Assembly (NCBI GenBank): GCA_002914805.1
Contig: JXTB01000510.1
Span: forward strand, 119,216-183,215
DNA: 64,000 nt
Direction: 5' to 3'
Origin: Parasponia andersonii
Taxonomy: Eukaryota; Streptophyta; Magnoliopsida; Rosales; Cannabaceae
Positions 1 to 12,178 of the stretch are shown here, piece after piece. The notes under the pieces are model-generated. The model did not search any database, was not told where the DNA came from, and saw only the letters and a list, made by a program, of their open reading frames with translations. Within the stretch, counting starts at the first letter, position 1. Every line of letters begins with the position of its first letter. The position numbers and the translations under genes were made by a program.

Positions 1-2647
1 AAACCCATGATTCTGCCTGTTCCACCACAGAATTGGCCATCCTATTTCTGAGTGTTACAAAGTCAGAAGGCATTATCTAATCAAAGATCGAAGAGATGAA
101 ATACTGCATGATAACCAACAACAAAGAGTAGAAGTCAACTCCTTTCTAAGACACAAAGGTAGCCAAGTAAGGATGTGCATTACTGAAGAGTGCTCGAAGT
201 CATATCTGGCCTAAGAAAGTTCCTCCAAAGAACAAGAAATAAATAACATGATGCATAACCTCACAAACTCTTAAGTGTTCAAAAATCTTTTTGACACTCT
301 CGAGTTCAACGACAAGGTGCAACGAGAAGCCACTTCTGCTTTATTCAAGATTTCTCAAAAATTCGGTTCGCAATGTTGCGCCGTTAACCACGCAGTAAAG
401 CGAATTGCCAATAAAAGTGAAGACACAACCAATTTCTCTACAAAAGATGCATAAGCCCCAAATCTATTCTACAACAAACCACTCTATATAGAAGCCAAAG
501 TGAATGAGTTGCTTCTTAAGCGTGCTTTCATCGGCAATAGCTCTTCCACCAACCTTATGCCATGGAGTACTTTCAAAACTGCTGGTATGCTTGAAGACAA
601 GTTAGTTCTTTAAACAATACCCTTGGTGACTTTTGCTTCTGACACTTTTAACACCAAAGACTGTGTCAATATATATTTACAAATTGGTTTTATCAGAGAA
701 TCCACTAAATTTCATGTCATTGATATGCCTTTTTCACATCTTGATTAAAAAACCTTGGCTTCATCAACATCATGTGGTCCCTCTACCCTCCACCAGTGAA
801 TGAAAGCCATCAAAGGTAAAAAGGAAATCATGATTCTAGGTACTAGGTCTCCTTTCACGAAAGAAGAAATTTTCTTGGTAGAATCTACCCTATATGAGGA
901 TCTCGCCAAAAATGTCAATGCTACAAGGCCTCATGGCATCAAACTGGGTAATGCAGCCAATACATCTCCTGAGGATATGGAGATAGATCCGGTCACTCCC
1001 AAAATAGTTTTAATCCGAAAAGACACCGTTCCCGACGGTTAAACTGCATACAATTTCTGAAGATGTGGCAAGGTCAGCAATGGCCTCGCGAGTTCTCAAA
1101 CAGAATATGCCGAAGAGATAGAGACAATTCCCCTCGCACCTAAAAAGTTACAAGACACGCCTTCAGACCCGCAAGATGGATTAAAAAAGATCAATTTGGG
1201 TATCGAAGAAGAAGAAAAGCCAAGTTTCATCTCTGCTAATTTGGACACTGAATTCTGAGCTGCTTTACTCCCACTCCTTAAAGAATACCGCGATGTCTTC
1301 TCTTGGTCTTACGAAGATATGCCAGCAACCTCACTATTAAACTTGTTAAGCAAGCAGCCAGAAATTTCAGCACTCATATCCAGCTCCAAATTCAAAACGA
1401 AGTCCAGAAGCTCTTTGATGCAGGATTCATCCGACCTTGCATACATGTTATTTGGTTAGCCAATATTGTTCCCGTTAAAAAGAAGAATTTCCAAATCTGA
1501 ATCTGCATAGACTTTCGTGATCTGAATAAAGTATGCTCAAAGGATGACTTTCCACTCCTGAACCTCGATATGCTCATAGATGCCACGGCTAATCCCGAAA
1601 TGTTCTATTTTATGGATGGGTTCAGTGGCTATAATTAAATCAAGATGGGTCCAAAAAATGTGATCAAGAAGGCGTTTTGTACTCTTTTCAGAAATATTTA
1701 GCATGTTGTCATACCATTCAGCCTCAAGAATGTTGGCGCCACGTATCAATGAGCTATGACTGCCATATTCTATGATATAATTCACGATTATATCGAGGAC
1801 TATGTCGACGATCTTATAGTCAAGTCCCATAGACGAGAGATGTACCTCGACCACTTAAGAAAAGTATTTCAATGCTATCGACAATATAACCTCAAAATGA
1901 ACTCGATAAAATGTGCATTTGGTGTCTCCAATGGCAAGTTTCTTGGCTTTTTAGTGTACAAATAAGGTATCGAAATTAACGATGATAAGACAAAGATATA
2001 GTCAACATGTCTCGGCCCCAAGACCTCAAGCAGTTAAGGTAGTTTATTAGGAAGATTTGTTATCTTCGAAGATTTATTCCTGCCTTAGCTACCATCATCA
2101 AGCCTCTGCACCAACTCACCAAGAAGTAGGTAGAATTCAAGTGGGAACCAAAGCTTGAGTATGCGCTCAATGAAATCAATAAAATCCTCACTCACCCACA
2201 AGTCATGATCACTCTATCTGCATGAAAAGAATTGCTTCTCTATTTTTCTACCTCTGACAAAGCAGTTGGAGTACTCATAACACAAGAATCTAATGGGCAA
2301 GAGAAACCAATCTACTATCTTAGTCGACTGCTCAAGGGTCCAGAGAAAAATTATCCCTTCAATGATAAACTTTGTGTTGTACTAGCCTATGCAATACAAA
2401 ACTTTGACACTACATGCTCACTCATAAAGTGAAAGTGATCACCAACTCTGACCCGATTAAGTTTCTCCTCCAGAAGCCTATTCTTAATGAGCGATATGCT
2501 AAATGGATGTCATGCTTAGCGAGATCAACATATCAGAGGAAAAATCAAAAGCAATCAAGAGTCAAGCCCTAGCTGAATTACTCAAATACACCAAACACAC
2601 TCTTAATGAGGAAGTGCTCTCAGTAGAAGATAGAGAAGATGAATGGA
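1..2647 (+). pseudogene. Ty3/gypsy (Tat-type) retrotransposon polyprotein, decayed, part A
   Basis: Remains of an LTR-retrotransposon pol gene. Positions about 800-1040 hold a conserved stretch upstream of RT. Reverse transcriptase lies at about 1420-1970: PVKKK, then CIDFRDLNK, then the catalytic YVDDLIVKS at about 1801-1830. RNase H lies at about 2232-2432 (GVLITQE, KPIYYLSRLL). The reading frame is broken by in-frame stops at 1498-1500 and within the RT core, and by frame changes near 2430 and 2500. The region 1-799 has no intact frame; I read it as gag/protease-side remnants but cannot assign domains. The block 892-2647 recurs at 3390-5143. The part ends exactly at the N gap, in the linker before the second RNase H. 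Lineage is inferred from the dual RNase H seen complete in part B. A non-functional element is certain; the exact lineage is less so. Confidence 0.85.
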
Positions 2648-3389
2648 NNNNNNNNNNNNNNNNNNNNNNNNNNNNNNNNNNNNNNNNNNNNNNNNNNNNN
2701 NNNNNNNNNNNNNNNNNNNNNNNNNNNNNNNNNNNNNNNNNNNNNNNNNNNNNNNNNNNNNNNNNNNNNNNNNNNNNNNNNNNNNNNNNNNNNNNNNNNN
2801 NNNNNNNNNNNNNNNNNNNNNNNNNNNNNNNNNNNNNNNNNNNNNNNNNNNNNNNNNNNNNNNNNNNNNNNNNNNNNNNNNNNNNNNNNNNNNNNNNNNN
2901 NNNNNNNNNNNNNNNNNNNNNNNNNNNNNNNNNNNNNNNNNNNNNNNNNNNNNNNNNNNNNNNNNNNNNNNNNNNNNNNNNNNNNNNNNNNNNNNNNNNN
3001 NNNNNNNNNNNNNNNNNNNNNNNNNNNNNNNNNNNNNNNNNNNNNNNNNNNNNNNNNNNNNNNNNNNNNNNNNNNNNNNNNNNNNNNNNNNNNNNNNNNN
3101 NNNNNNNNNNNNNNNNNNNNNNNNNNNNNNNNNNNNNNNNNNNNNNNNNNNNNNNNNNNNNNNNNNNNNNNNNNNNNNNNNNNNNNNNNNNNNNNNNNNN
3201 NNNNNNNNNNNNNNNNNNNNNNNNNNNNNNNNNNNNNNNNNNNNNNNNNNNNNNNNNNNNNNNNNNNNNNNNNNNNNNNNNNNNNNNNNNNNNNNNNNNN
3301 NNNNNNNNNNNNNNNNNNNNNNNNNNNNNNNNNNNNNNNNNNNNNNNNNNNNNNNNNNNNNNNNNNNNNNNNNNNNNNNNNNNNNNNNN
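2648..3389. other. Assembly gap (742 N)
   Basis: Run of N. It is flanked on both sides by the same 1.75 kb block: the left copy ends at the gap edge and the right copy begins at the gap edge. Open reading frames called through it are meaningless. Confidence 0.99.
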
Positions 3390-6300
3390 ATATGAGGATC
3401 TCGCCAAAAATGTCAATGCTACAAGGCCTCATGGCATCAAACTGGGTAATGCAGCCAATACATCTCCTGAGGATATGGAGATAGTTCCAGTCACTCCCAA
3501 AATAGTTTTAATCTGAAAAGACACCCTTCCCGACGGTTAAATAGCATACACTTTCTGAAGATGTGGCAAGGTCAGCAATGGCTTCGCGAGTTCTCAAACA
3601 GAATATGCCGAAGAGATAGAGACAATTCCCCTCACACCTGAAAAATTACAAGACACGCCTTCACACCCGTAAGATGGATTAAAAAAGATCAATTTGGGTA
3701 TCGAAGGAGAAGAAAAGCCAACTTTCATCTCTGCTAATTTGGACACTGAATTCTGAGCTGCTTTACTCCCACTCCTTAAAGAATACCCGATGTCTTCGCT
3801 TGGTCTTACGAAGATATGCCAGGAACCTCACTATTAAACTTGTTAAGCAAGCAGCCAGAAATTTTAGCACTCATATCCAGCTCCAAATTCAAAACGAAGT
3901 CTAGAAGCTCTTTGATGCAGGATTCATCCGACCTTGTGTACATGCTATTTGGTTAGCCAATATTGTTCCTGTTAAAAAGAAGAATTTCCAAATCTGAATC
4001 TGCATAGACTTTCGTGATCTAAATAAAGTATGCTCGAAGGATGACTTTCCACTTCCAAACCTCGACATGCTCATAGATGCCACGGCCAATCCCGAAATGT
4101 TCTATTTTATGGATGGGTTCAGTGGCTATAATTAAATAAGATGGGTCCAAAAAATGTGATCAAGAAGGCGTTTTGTACTCTTTTCAGAAATATTTAGTAT
4201 GTTGTCATACCATTCAGCCTCAAGAATGTTGGCACCACATATCAATAAGCTATGACTGCCATATTCTATGATATAATTTACGATTATATCGAGGACTATG
4301 TCGACGATCTTATAGTCAAGTCCCATAAACGAGAGATGTACCTCGACCACTAAAGAAAAGTATTTATATGCTGTCGACAATATAACCTCAAAATGAACTC
4401 GATAAAATGTGCATTTGGTGTCTCTAATGGCAAGTTTCTTGGCTTTTTAGTGTACAAATAAGGTATCAAAATTAACAATGATAAGACCAAAGATATAGTC
4501 AACATGTCTCGGCCCCAAGATCTCAAGCAGTTAAGTTAGTTTATTAGGAAGATTTCTTATCTCTGAAGATTTATTCCTACCTTAGCTACTATCATCAAGC
4601 CTCTACACCAACTCACCAAGAAGTAGGTAGAATTCAAGTGGGAACCAAAGCTTAAGCATGCGCTCAATGAAATCAATAAAATCCTCACTCACCACAAGTC
4701 ATGATCACTCTGTCTGCATAAAAAGAATTGCTTCTCTATTTTTCTACCTCTGACGAAGCAGTTGGAGTACTCATAACATAAGAATCTAATGGGCAAGAGA
4801 AACCAATCTACTATCTTAGTCGACTGCTCAAGGGTCCAGAGAAAAATTATTCCTTCAATGATAAACTTTGTGTTGTACTTGCCTATGCAATACAAAACTT
4901 CGACACTACATGCTCACTCATAAAGTGAAGGTGATCACCAACTCTGACCCGATTAAGTTTCTCCTCCAGAAGTCTATTCTTAACGAGCAATATGCTAAAT
5001 GGATGTCATACTTAGTGAGCTCAACATATCAGAGGAAAAATCAAAAGCAATCAAGAGTCAAGCCCTAGCTGAATTACTCAAATACACCAAACACACTCTT
5101 AATAAGGAAGTGCTCTCAGTAGAAGATAGAGAAGATGAATGGACATTATACTTCGACGGTGCCTCGATTCACAGCGAAGAGAGTGCTGGGATTGTACTCA
5201 CTAATAATCATGGAGAAATTTTCAAGAAAGTCGTCAAATTAGACTTCCCATACTCCAACAATGAAGCCGAGTATAGGGCTTTGGTTATTGTCTTAGATTT
5301 GGCCAATGATATAAAGATCTCTAAATTAAGAATCTATAGGGATTCTAATTTGATCATCAAGCAATTAGATTGAGAATTCGGAGTCAAAGAATATGCTCTA
5401 CTCAAATATCGAAAAGAAATTCGAAAGAAACTCCACAGCTTCGCCAATTATGAAATGTAGTACATCCCCTAGTCACAAAATAAGTATGCTGACGCTCTCG
5501 TGACTTTGGTACTCAAGATTACCCGAACCAAAGAAAATCTCATTCAAATCCCTTTGGTGACTAAGGTGGAACCCATTCCTTCAGTGGCACCATCTCTAAG
5601 TGATTAGATCTATCCTATCAAAGAAAGGATAGAAAAGCCCAATGTCTAGAGCCTCAAAGAGACCAAGTCATACATTGTGATCAACGACCATCCTTATCGA
5701 AGGTTGTCCAGTAGTGTCATAGCCAAGTGCATTAATATGAAGCTCAGTGAAACAATCCTCTAAGAAATCCATAATAAGGCTTGTGGTCTGGAAGGTCCAT
5801 CACTTGGCCGTTGAGTTCAGAGGTCAGGTTACTACTGGCCTAATCTCAAAGACTAAGTTGATGAATTACAAAAGAATTGCTAACAGTACCAACTTACAAT
5901 TGACCATAAAGAAAGTTGTTACACAGAAGTGTAAGATGAGAGAAAAAAAAATCTATATCAACTTTCTCAACTCTAGTCAAATGCCAGATGATGACCCCTC
6001 GACTATTCTAGTCATATAGAAAATTGAGAAAATATTTATTCATACTGGTTTACCTGTTCAGATATAGCTTCCAAGGAAAGCCCTAAAATACTTAGGGCCA
6101 ACTGAAATTGGCATAGCTCTCAGAGAGATCCACACTAGAGACTCCAACGGACATATGAAAGGTCGTCATCTCTTCGAACAACTGCTCATTATCGGTTATT
6201 ATTGGCCAACTATGGAGAAGGATGCCATGGAATTTGTCAGAAAATGTGACACCTACCAAAAGCATGCTAATCTTATCCATACCCCCACTGTCGAATTGGG

Positions 6301-7149
6301 AAGCGTCCATTCACTGTGGCCATTTCACATTTGGTCCATTAATCTCACTGGGCCTATATCTCCTCCTGCTAGAGGAAAAATTTGGATTCTGGCAGCTACA
6401 GAAAATTTCACTAAGTGGTCTGAGGCAATTGTCCTCAAAAGAGCCACATCTGAAACTACCACTAACTTTGTGAGGGAATACATCATTTGTCGTTTTAGGA
6501 TACCCTGTAGAATAATATCAGACAATGGGACACCCTTCACAAGACAATCCTTTCAATCCCTAATAGAAAAATATCATATTTTCCATGGATATTCTACACA
6601 ATATTATCCCCAAGGCAATGGTGCGATTGAGGCCTTCAATAAAACCTTGGTAGCCATTATCAAGCGAATGATCGATGCCAAGTTTATTCAATGAGATAAG
6701 TGCTTACCCTCAGCACCCTAGGCCTATATGGTTTCTAAAAATGCCACAACCAAACAGACGCCATTTTCTATGGTGTATGGAGCTGAAGCTGTTTAGCCCG
6801 TGGAACTCTTTGTACCCTCTGCAAAATTGGCAGTCTCCTCAAATGCCATCGAAAGCACCTGAGAATTCGATCTCGAAGTCCTTGAAGACCGACAAGATCA
6901 AGTTCAACAAGGGGTATTATCTTATCAAAGGAAATTAGCTTAGGCTTATAATCGGCTAATAAGACCTTGCTCTTTTTAGGAGGAGAGTTGATGCTAAAAG
7001 CCGCTGATCACATTATGAAGGGATTACACATCACGAAATTCACTCCAAATTGGGAAGGCCCATATCAAATCGCTGACGTCAAGCCCAGAGGGTACTGTAT
7101 CCTCCAAGAGATTGACACTGGTAAACTCTCTCTCTACCCACTAATTTAA
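3390..7149 (+). pseudogene. Ty3/gypsy (Tat-type) retrotransposon pol, decayed, part B
   Basis: RT (about 3920-4470, YVDDL-type active site at about 4297-4311), RNase H (about 4730-4900) and, beyond the duplicated block, a second RNase H of the archaeal type at about 5137-5372 (LYFDGAS, NNEAEYRAL, YRDSNLI). The integrase follows at 6155-6694: zinc-finger remnants (about 6155-6260), WSINLTGPI, then the catalytic core with SDNGTPF (about 6520-6540) and YYPQGNG followed by an E (about 6603-6635). A degenerate C-terminal part runs to the TAA at 7147-7149. RH plus aRH before integrase is the known mark of the Tat clade (Retand/Ogre/Tat). Many stops and frameshifts: for example a 1-bp loss near 4136 relative to part A, and stops at about 5371 and 5458. 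No intact gene product is possible. Neighbouring 3' DNA is the element's untranslated/LTR region. Confidence 0.88.
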
Positions 7150-9434
7150 AATTTATCAAGAAATACTATACTTGATAAACTAAGGACTGCTACGGATAAC
7201 CCTATACTAGGGACTATCGTTTTCACATGTGCAAACAAAATTGCTTTCACACTCTACTTTTTATTCCATAATGGGCACTTTTCTCTCATATATATTTGCT
7301 CATTGACATCTTTATTTTCCCAGAGTTTTATCCTATTTTCTTAAAAACCAGCAGTTTCAAATAACTGATTCTCAGTATTATTTTTCGAACACTTTAGAGT
7401 TTTTGTCAAAATATCTATCCTCCTTTTGACAAATCCTTTTACAAAACTCTATCAAAATAAGAAGCTTCTCTATTTTCAGAACTGAGATCAGTACGCTCAT
7501 ATTTTCAAAACCAGCTATTTTCAAATCTTTCTGAAGTGATTTCTGGGTACTATTTTGGGTACTTTATGTTCTGAGATACTTGTAAAAGTCGTCGTAAAAA
7601 GTATGAGATTTGTGAGGATAAAAGCCATTGAAAAAGGCCAGAAAGATAAAACCATCAGTTTCAAAAGGGGAATGGGAAAGAGTTAGGTAAAGAAATAAAT
7701 AATAAAAGCGCTGAAAAAGACAAAAAGGATAAAATATCTCCAAAACTAAAAGTCTTGGGTAGTCCTCAGGAAAAACTTCGAGACGTTATCATGGCCAGGA
7801 AAATTAAGGTAGCTAAGTATGATCCCAAGAGTAGGTCCCCCTGTCGCTGGTTAGTCATCCTAAAAGTGGTTTGTCGCAATACCGTCGGACGAAATGCCAG
7901 ATCTTCCATATCTGCATTTTTCTCCAACGCAAGAGGAGCTATATCTTGTCGAAAAATAGTTGTGCAGTCGCACCCATTATCTTACCTAGGATGACGCTTT
8001 GTAATTTAAATAGCAAGTGAGTGTGCAGGACGTTGTACTTATACTACGCAGCTAGCCTTAGTCCTGGGGGTCGCAGCAAATTCTCCGCTATTCGGTTGAC
8101 CGTAAAGCAGCTAAATTGGCGCAGTTTCTACCAAAAGCCTATCTCCTCCATAAGGGTAACACTTAATTCCACCCAAGTATGGCCATCCGAGCTATACTTA
8201 TTGCTCAAATATATGGATAGTATTCTCATTCATGCTCTGTATCACCTCTCAAAACCTTATCGTCGCTTCTACGATAAGTACTTTTCTACATATTCAAGCT
8301 TATGTTCTTACATGTTGTCTTTCTTGCATAGCTTTACACATTTTTTCTACGTAGATGTCAAGACCTTATCGTGCAAAGCCGATGAGTATTTTTCCATATG
8401 CCTTTCAGTCTCACATTTCTGAGTCTTTACATATAGCTCTCCGTGCATAATTTTAATATATATCCATGCAGATATCAAAACCTTATCGCTACCTATATGA
8501 TAAGTACTTTTCTACATGTTCAAGCTTCTGTTCTTACATGTAGTCTTTCCTGCATAGCTTTACACACTTTTCTATGTAGATGTCAAAACTTTATCATCGC
8601 CTTTACGATAAGTACTTTTCTACATGCCCAAGATTCTGTCATTACATGTAGTTTTTCTGCAAAATATTACACATTTTTCTGTACGGAGGCCAAAACTTCA
8701 TCATGTAAACCCGATGAGTATTTGTCTATATGCTTTTAAATCTCACTTTTTGAGTCTCTGTATGTAATTTATATTCTCACGCTCATATGTGGAATTCCCT
8801 ACATGATTTTTCATATATCTCTCATGCAGCTATTCTAAAATCTCATCATGACAAACTGATGAGTACTCTTTTACATACTTTTGAAGCTTATACTTCCTAA
8901 ATTTCTTGCGTGTAAATGGTTTTCTCACTCCTAGCTATAAGCTAGTCTGCATGATGATTTTCATACTTTTTCTATGTAGCTATTTTAAAACTTTATCGCT
9001 TCTTCCCTGATAAGTATCCCGCCATAAACTATTGGTTCTTCTTTTTCCATGAGTGGCATATTTTCTCATATATACTTGCAGTAATTTCTGGATGTTCTCT
9101 ACCTTCTGAAACATCTTTTCAAAACCCTATGATTTCAGAGAATTAAATCTCTTATTCTCGGATACATCTTGAAAAATATCATAAGTATGACTAATTTTTG
9201 CGCAAATATTTTTCAAGCATAATTAGTCAGTTTTTGGCATCATTCCCTCTCCACCCTTGTTGAAAAATTCAAAGAGGTTGCCAACATATTTTACAAAATG
9301 CTAAAGACTGAGTTTACCTCTCCCTAATAGTTATTCAAATTACTGGGGACTACATTCCTTCTAAAATATTGTTTTCCTCCCTAGCAATTTATTTAAAATA
9401 CTGGAGACTTAATTTTATTTTCAAAATATCCCCA
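7150..9434 (+). mobile_element. 3' untranslated / LTR region of the gypsy element
   Basis: No coding capacity. Pyrimidine-rich sequence follows directly after the pol stop and holds a perfect 9-bp hairpin (7152-7179) and a 0.8 kb series of imperfect repeats with hairpins (about 8245-9015). Near 9320-9430 two similar phrases of the form ACTGG(G/A)GAC recur. I could not locate LTR boundaries, a polypurine tract or a matching 5' LTR, so assignment to the adjacent gypsy element rests on position and continuity. A copia-like LTR interrupts it at 9435. Confidence 0.55.
8245..9015 (+). repeat. Seven imperfect tandem repeats, each with a TATC..GATA stem-loop
   Basis: Units begin near 8245, 8358, 8476, 8583, 8690, 8836 and 8986 (spacing about 107-150 nt). 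Each contains a short inverted repeat: 8256-8263/8271-8278 (8 bp perfect), 8365-8371/8380-8386 (7 bp, one G.U), 8482-8487/8499-8504, 8591-8595/8607-8611, 8698-8702/8713-8717, 8842-8848/8857-8863 and 8993-8997/9009-9013. Between the stems the units share phrases such as TTACATGTAGT and CATAGCTTTACACA. The arms change together in several copies (see findings). Confidence 0.75.
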
Positions 9435-10966
9435 TGTTGGAAATATGCCTTAGAAAGCAATTTCTTTATTTGGCATTCTAAATAATGTTTATTAGATTTA
9501 AGTGTTATCTATTTGTTGTCAATAAATTCCATATTATGTCTCAATTATATACATGTAATTTTTATGTTTTCTATTATGCAAATATCTAAAAGTTTCCATG
9601 ACTAATAATGAGTAATAAAGAATTGCTCATGTGAAGTGTTCATATGTAGAAGACTAAATTCTTTATTTCATTATGTCTAAATTAAAAGTTCACATTCTAG
9701 AAATAAAGATGGAATACTTTATTTTGCCATAGAATGTAGTGTTGTCTACTTCAATGGGATTGATGAAGTCTATAATCATTGAAGTTTCTAACTTCGGATA
9801 GAAACCCTAGTACGTTATATCCCAAATTAAAATATAATTTGAGGTTACGTGTCGTAACTCAATATTCTATCTTTCACTAATCCAGTACTATTGCAAGATT
9901 ACCTTAATCCTAGTGATTGTCAGACTTGCTTTTATGAGTTTTATCTTTTTGATTTATTAAAATACTAGTTCCGATTACATGATTCGAACTCCGGTATTTT
10001 GGAAGATAAAATTTGTGAATTGATAAGAACGCCCTTTATGATTTGGACACAATGCATACAATGTCACTTTGAGTTTTTTCAAGGACTCGGATAATAAAAA
10101 ACTAGGCACCAGGTATTCACTTTGTAAATTTAACTTTGTTTATATGTACAGTTACAAACACCGTAGTCAATTATTATCTATTAGATGAAAAATGATAACT
10201 CAAAGCTAAATGTGTACTAGAGAGATAATACGGTAATTTCACCTCACTAATATGGCATTACATCAGGGGTATATTTGTAGGTATAGTATATGCTAAATGG
10301 ATCAAGTTAATTAAAGTGTTAATTAGCTTCACATAAAATATATGACATTTAGTCTAAGAGTGCAATATTGGGCCTATAGTAGAGTGCCCCAATATTAATG
10401 AACAAGGCTCAGTCTTAATTAAGAGTTAATTATAATTGTAGATAGTTGGTCCATTAGAGCTTAGACTATTTGGATCCATAAGGTCCTCTGTTTAGCTCAC
10501 ATATAGCCCAATAACTAATTGAATAGTCAGTTGAGTCCAATAAGCCTATTAGCGTTTACATCTCTTTAATACTTAATAGAAAAGATCTCCTAAGCCTTTC
10601 TAAGAGTTCTACACACCACCCATGCACAGTAATTATGCCTAACGTGTGACAGAGAGAAAAAGAGAGAGTGCGAGAAAACCAAGCTGCCATAGGAGAAATC
10701 TCATGTCATTCATAGTCCCCGAGAGAGAGATACCCATGGTCATAGACGTATAGTCAAAGGAGAAGGAAGAGCGCTTTCAGGATCATCCACTCATCTCTTG
10801 TTGGGAATCAAGAAGGTGCCTACATACCGGATCATTCAACAGGTTCCGAAGAATATACGGGAAAGCTCAATGACTGTGAAACGCTTCCAGCCTTTATCTA
10901 AGCCCATTTCCATGCATCTATACATGGGTTCATATCTTTTTAATAATTAGCCTTTACGTTTCATCA
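9435..10966 (+). mobile_element. Copia-like LTR (probable solo LTR), nested in the gypsy 3' region
   Basis: Starts with TGTTGGAAATATGCC at 9435, the start I recognise from Angela/Tork-type Ty1/copia LTRs. No coding sequence follows; after about 1.5 kb the sequence returns to pyrimidine-rich DNA like that before 9435. The 3' end is uncertain: I place it near TTTCATCA at 10966, but no convincing 5-bp target-site duplication was found (CCCCA precedes the start and recurs only at 11007-11011). A solo LTR left by recombination is the simplest reading. Confidence 0.5.
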
Positions 10967-12178
10967 CCACTTTTTCCTTATCATTTTGGACTAGGTCTTG
11001 TATGCGCCCCATATATGTTGTATAAGTGCATGGCACTTTGTTTGACTTTATTTGCATGTGCATAGTTACCACTTCATCTATTGTTCAATTCGTAGCTAAT
11101 TCTTGGCCATTGTTATCTCATATTCTCACATCTCTTTCATTAGCTTTACATCTCTATCATCGTTTTACTATTTTCACCCGTACCCTTTTTATCCTTTTTA
11201 CGTATATATGTGTTTATGCATGCTTAAAGCTTGTTCAATAAGTTGTCTAGCATTGGTATTTCTCTAAAGTGGACTTAGGTAATTTTGTGTATAATTATTT
11301 CCTAGGCTCACATTTATTTATTCGAATATTCTAGGCCTAATAATTATTTTATGTCACTTTCTTACCAGATAATTATTTTTATGTCATTTTTTGTTATCCT
11401 ATTATTTTTACATTGTCTTTTCTACTAACTTGTTTTACAAGTCTCTTTACATGCAGCTTATAACCCTCGCATTTTAATGATTTGTGGGCCCTGAGCTACT
11501 CTTCTCGAACTCCGTGCTTGACTTGTGGCATATTTCGGGATTTTGTGTTCCTTCATAATCCCTCACCTATTTTTTCTATTATTATTATTGTCGTTATTGT
11601 TATTATTATTATTGTCTCTAACCCTTTTTATTTTTTATATCTAACCTCTATTTAACATTGTAATCGGTTTATTTGTCTCCATTAACTAGATCCTTTTATT
11701 ATTAGCCCATTATTATATTATTGTCGATCCATAAACTAGTTATCTTTGGAACCGCCTACGTACAGGAATGTTGTGGAAAGTGTCGTTCTTTATTATGACT
11801 ACCTATTGGGACTTCAATACTTAAGGTTAATGTTGTGATAGCACTTACATTATTATTACGCTATTATCATTATCACTATTGTAAGTATGTTATCCCTGTA
11901 ACCACTAATATGGCAAGGACACTGTGGGAAGTGTCGTTTTCTATATCGACTGTCCATCGGGACTTCGACACATAGACAGTGTTGTGATAATTTTTATACC
12001 TATGCATTCTTTGTAATCTCAATTGTTCTCTACTTTACTTTAATTAATCACAAGTCTTCTTAATTAATCAGAATACAGTATCCGAACTCGAACACTGTTA
12101 AATACTCTTTTCAAATGCTACAACATATTCCTCATGTGTGTTTTTAGTCAGAAATTTAACAGCAAACTGTAATTTAGA
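10967..12178 (+). mobile_element. Continuation of LTR-retrotransposon non-coding DNA, with an internal direct repeat
   Basis: No gene seen. The sequence is T/C-rich like 7150-9434. Two direct copies of a roughly 73-bp unit lie at 11768-11840 and 11918-11989 (offset about 150 bp), sharing GGAAGTGTCGTT-type, GGGACTTC and TGTTGTGATA blocks. Probably part of the gypsy LTR interrupted by the copia-like LTR; inferred from composition only. Confidence 0.4.

Noticed and set aside
2503-3516. Long reading frames crossing the first N gap, on both strands
   Set aside because: They are open only because N was translated; the flanks are the duplicated gypsy block.
8021-8739. Two plus-strand frames of 98-133 codons in the repeat series
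   Set aside because: They translate the tandem hairpin repeats; no start context, no family resemblance, and indels between units shift the frame.
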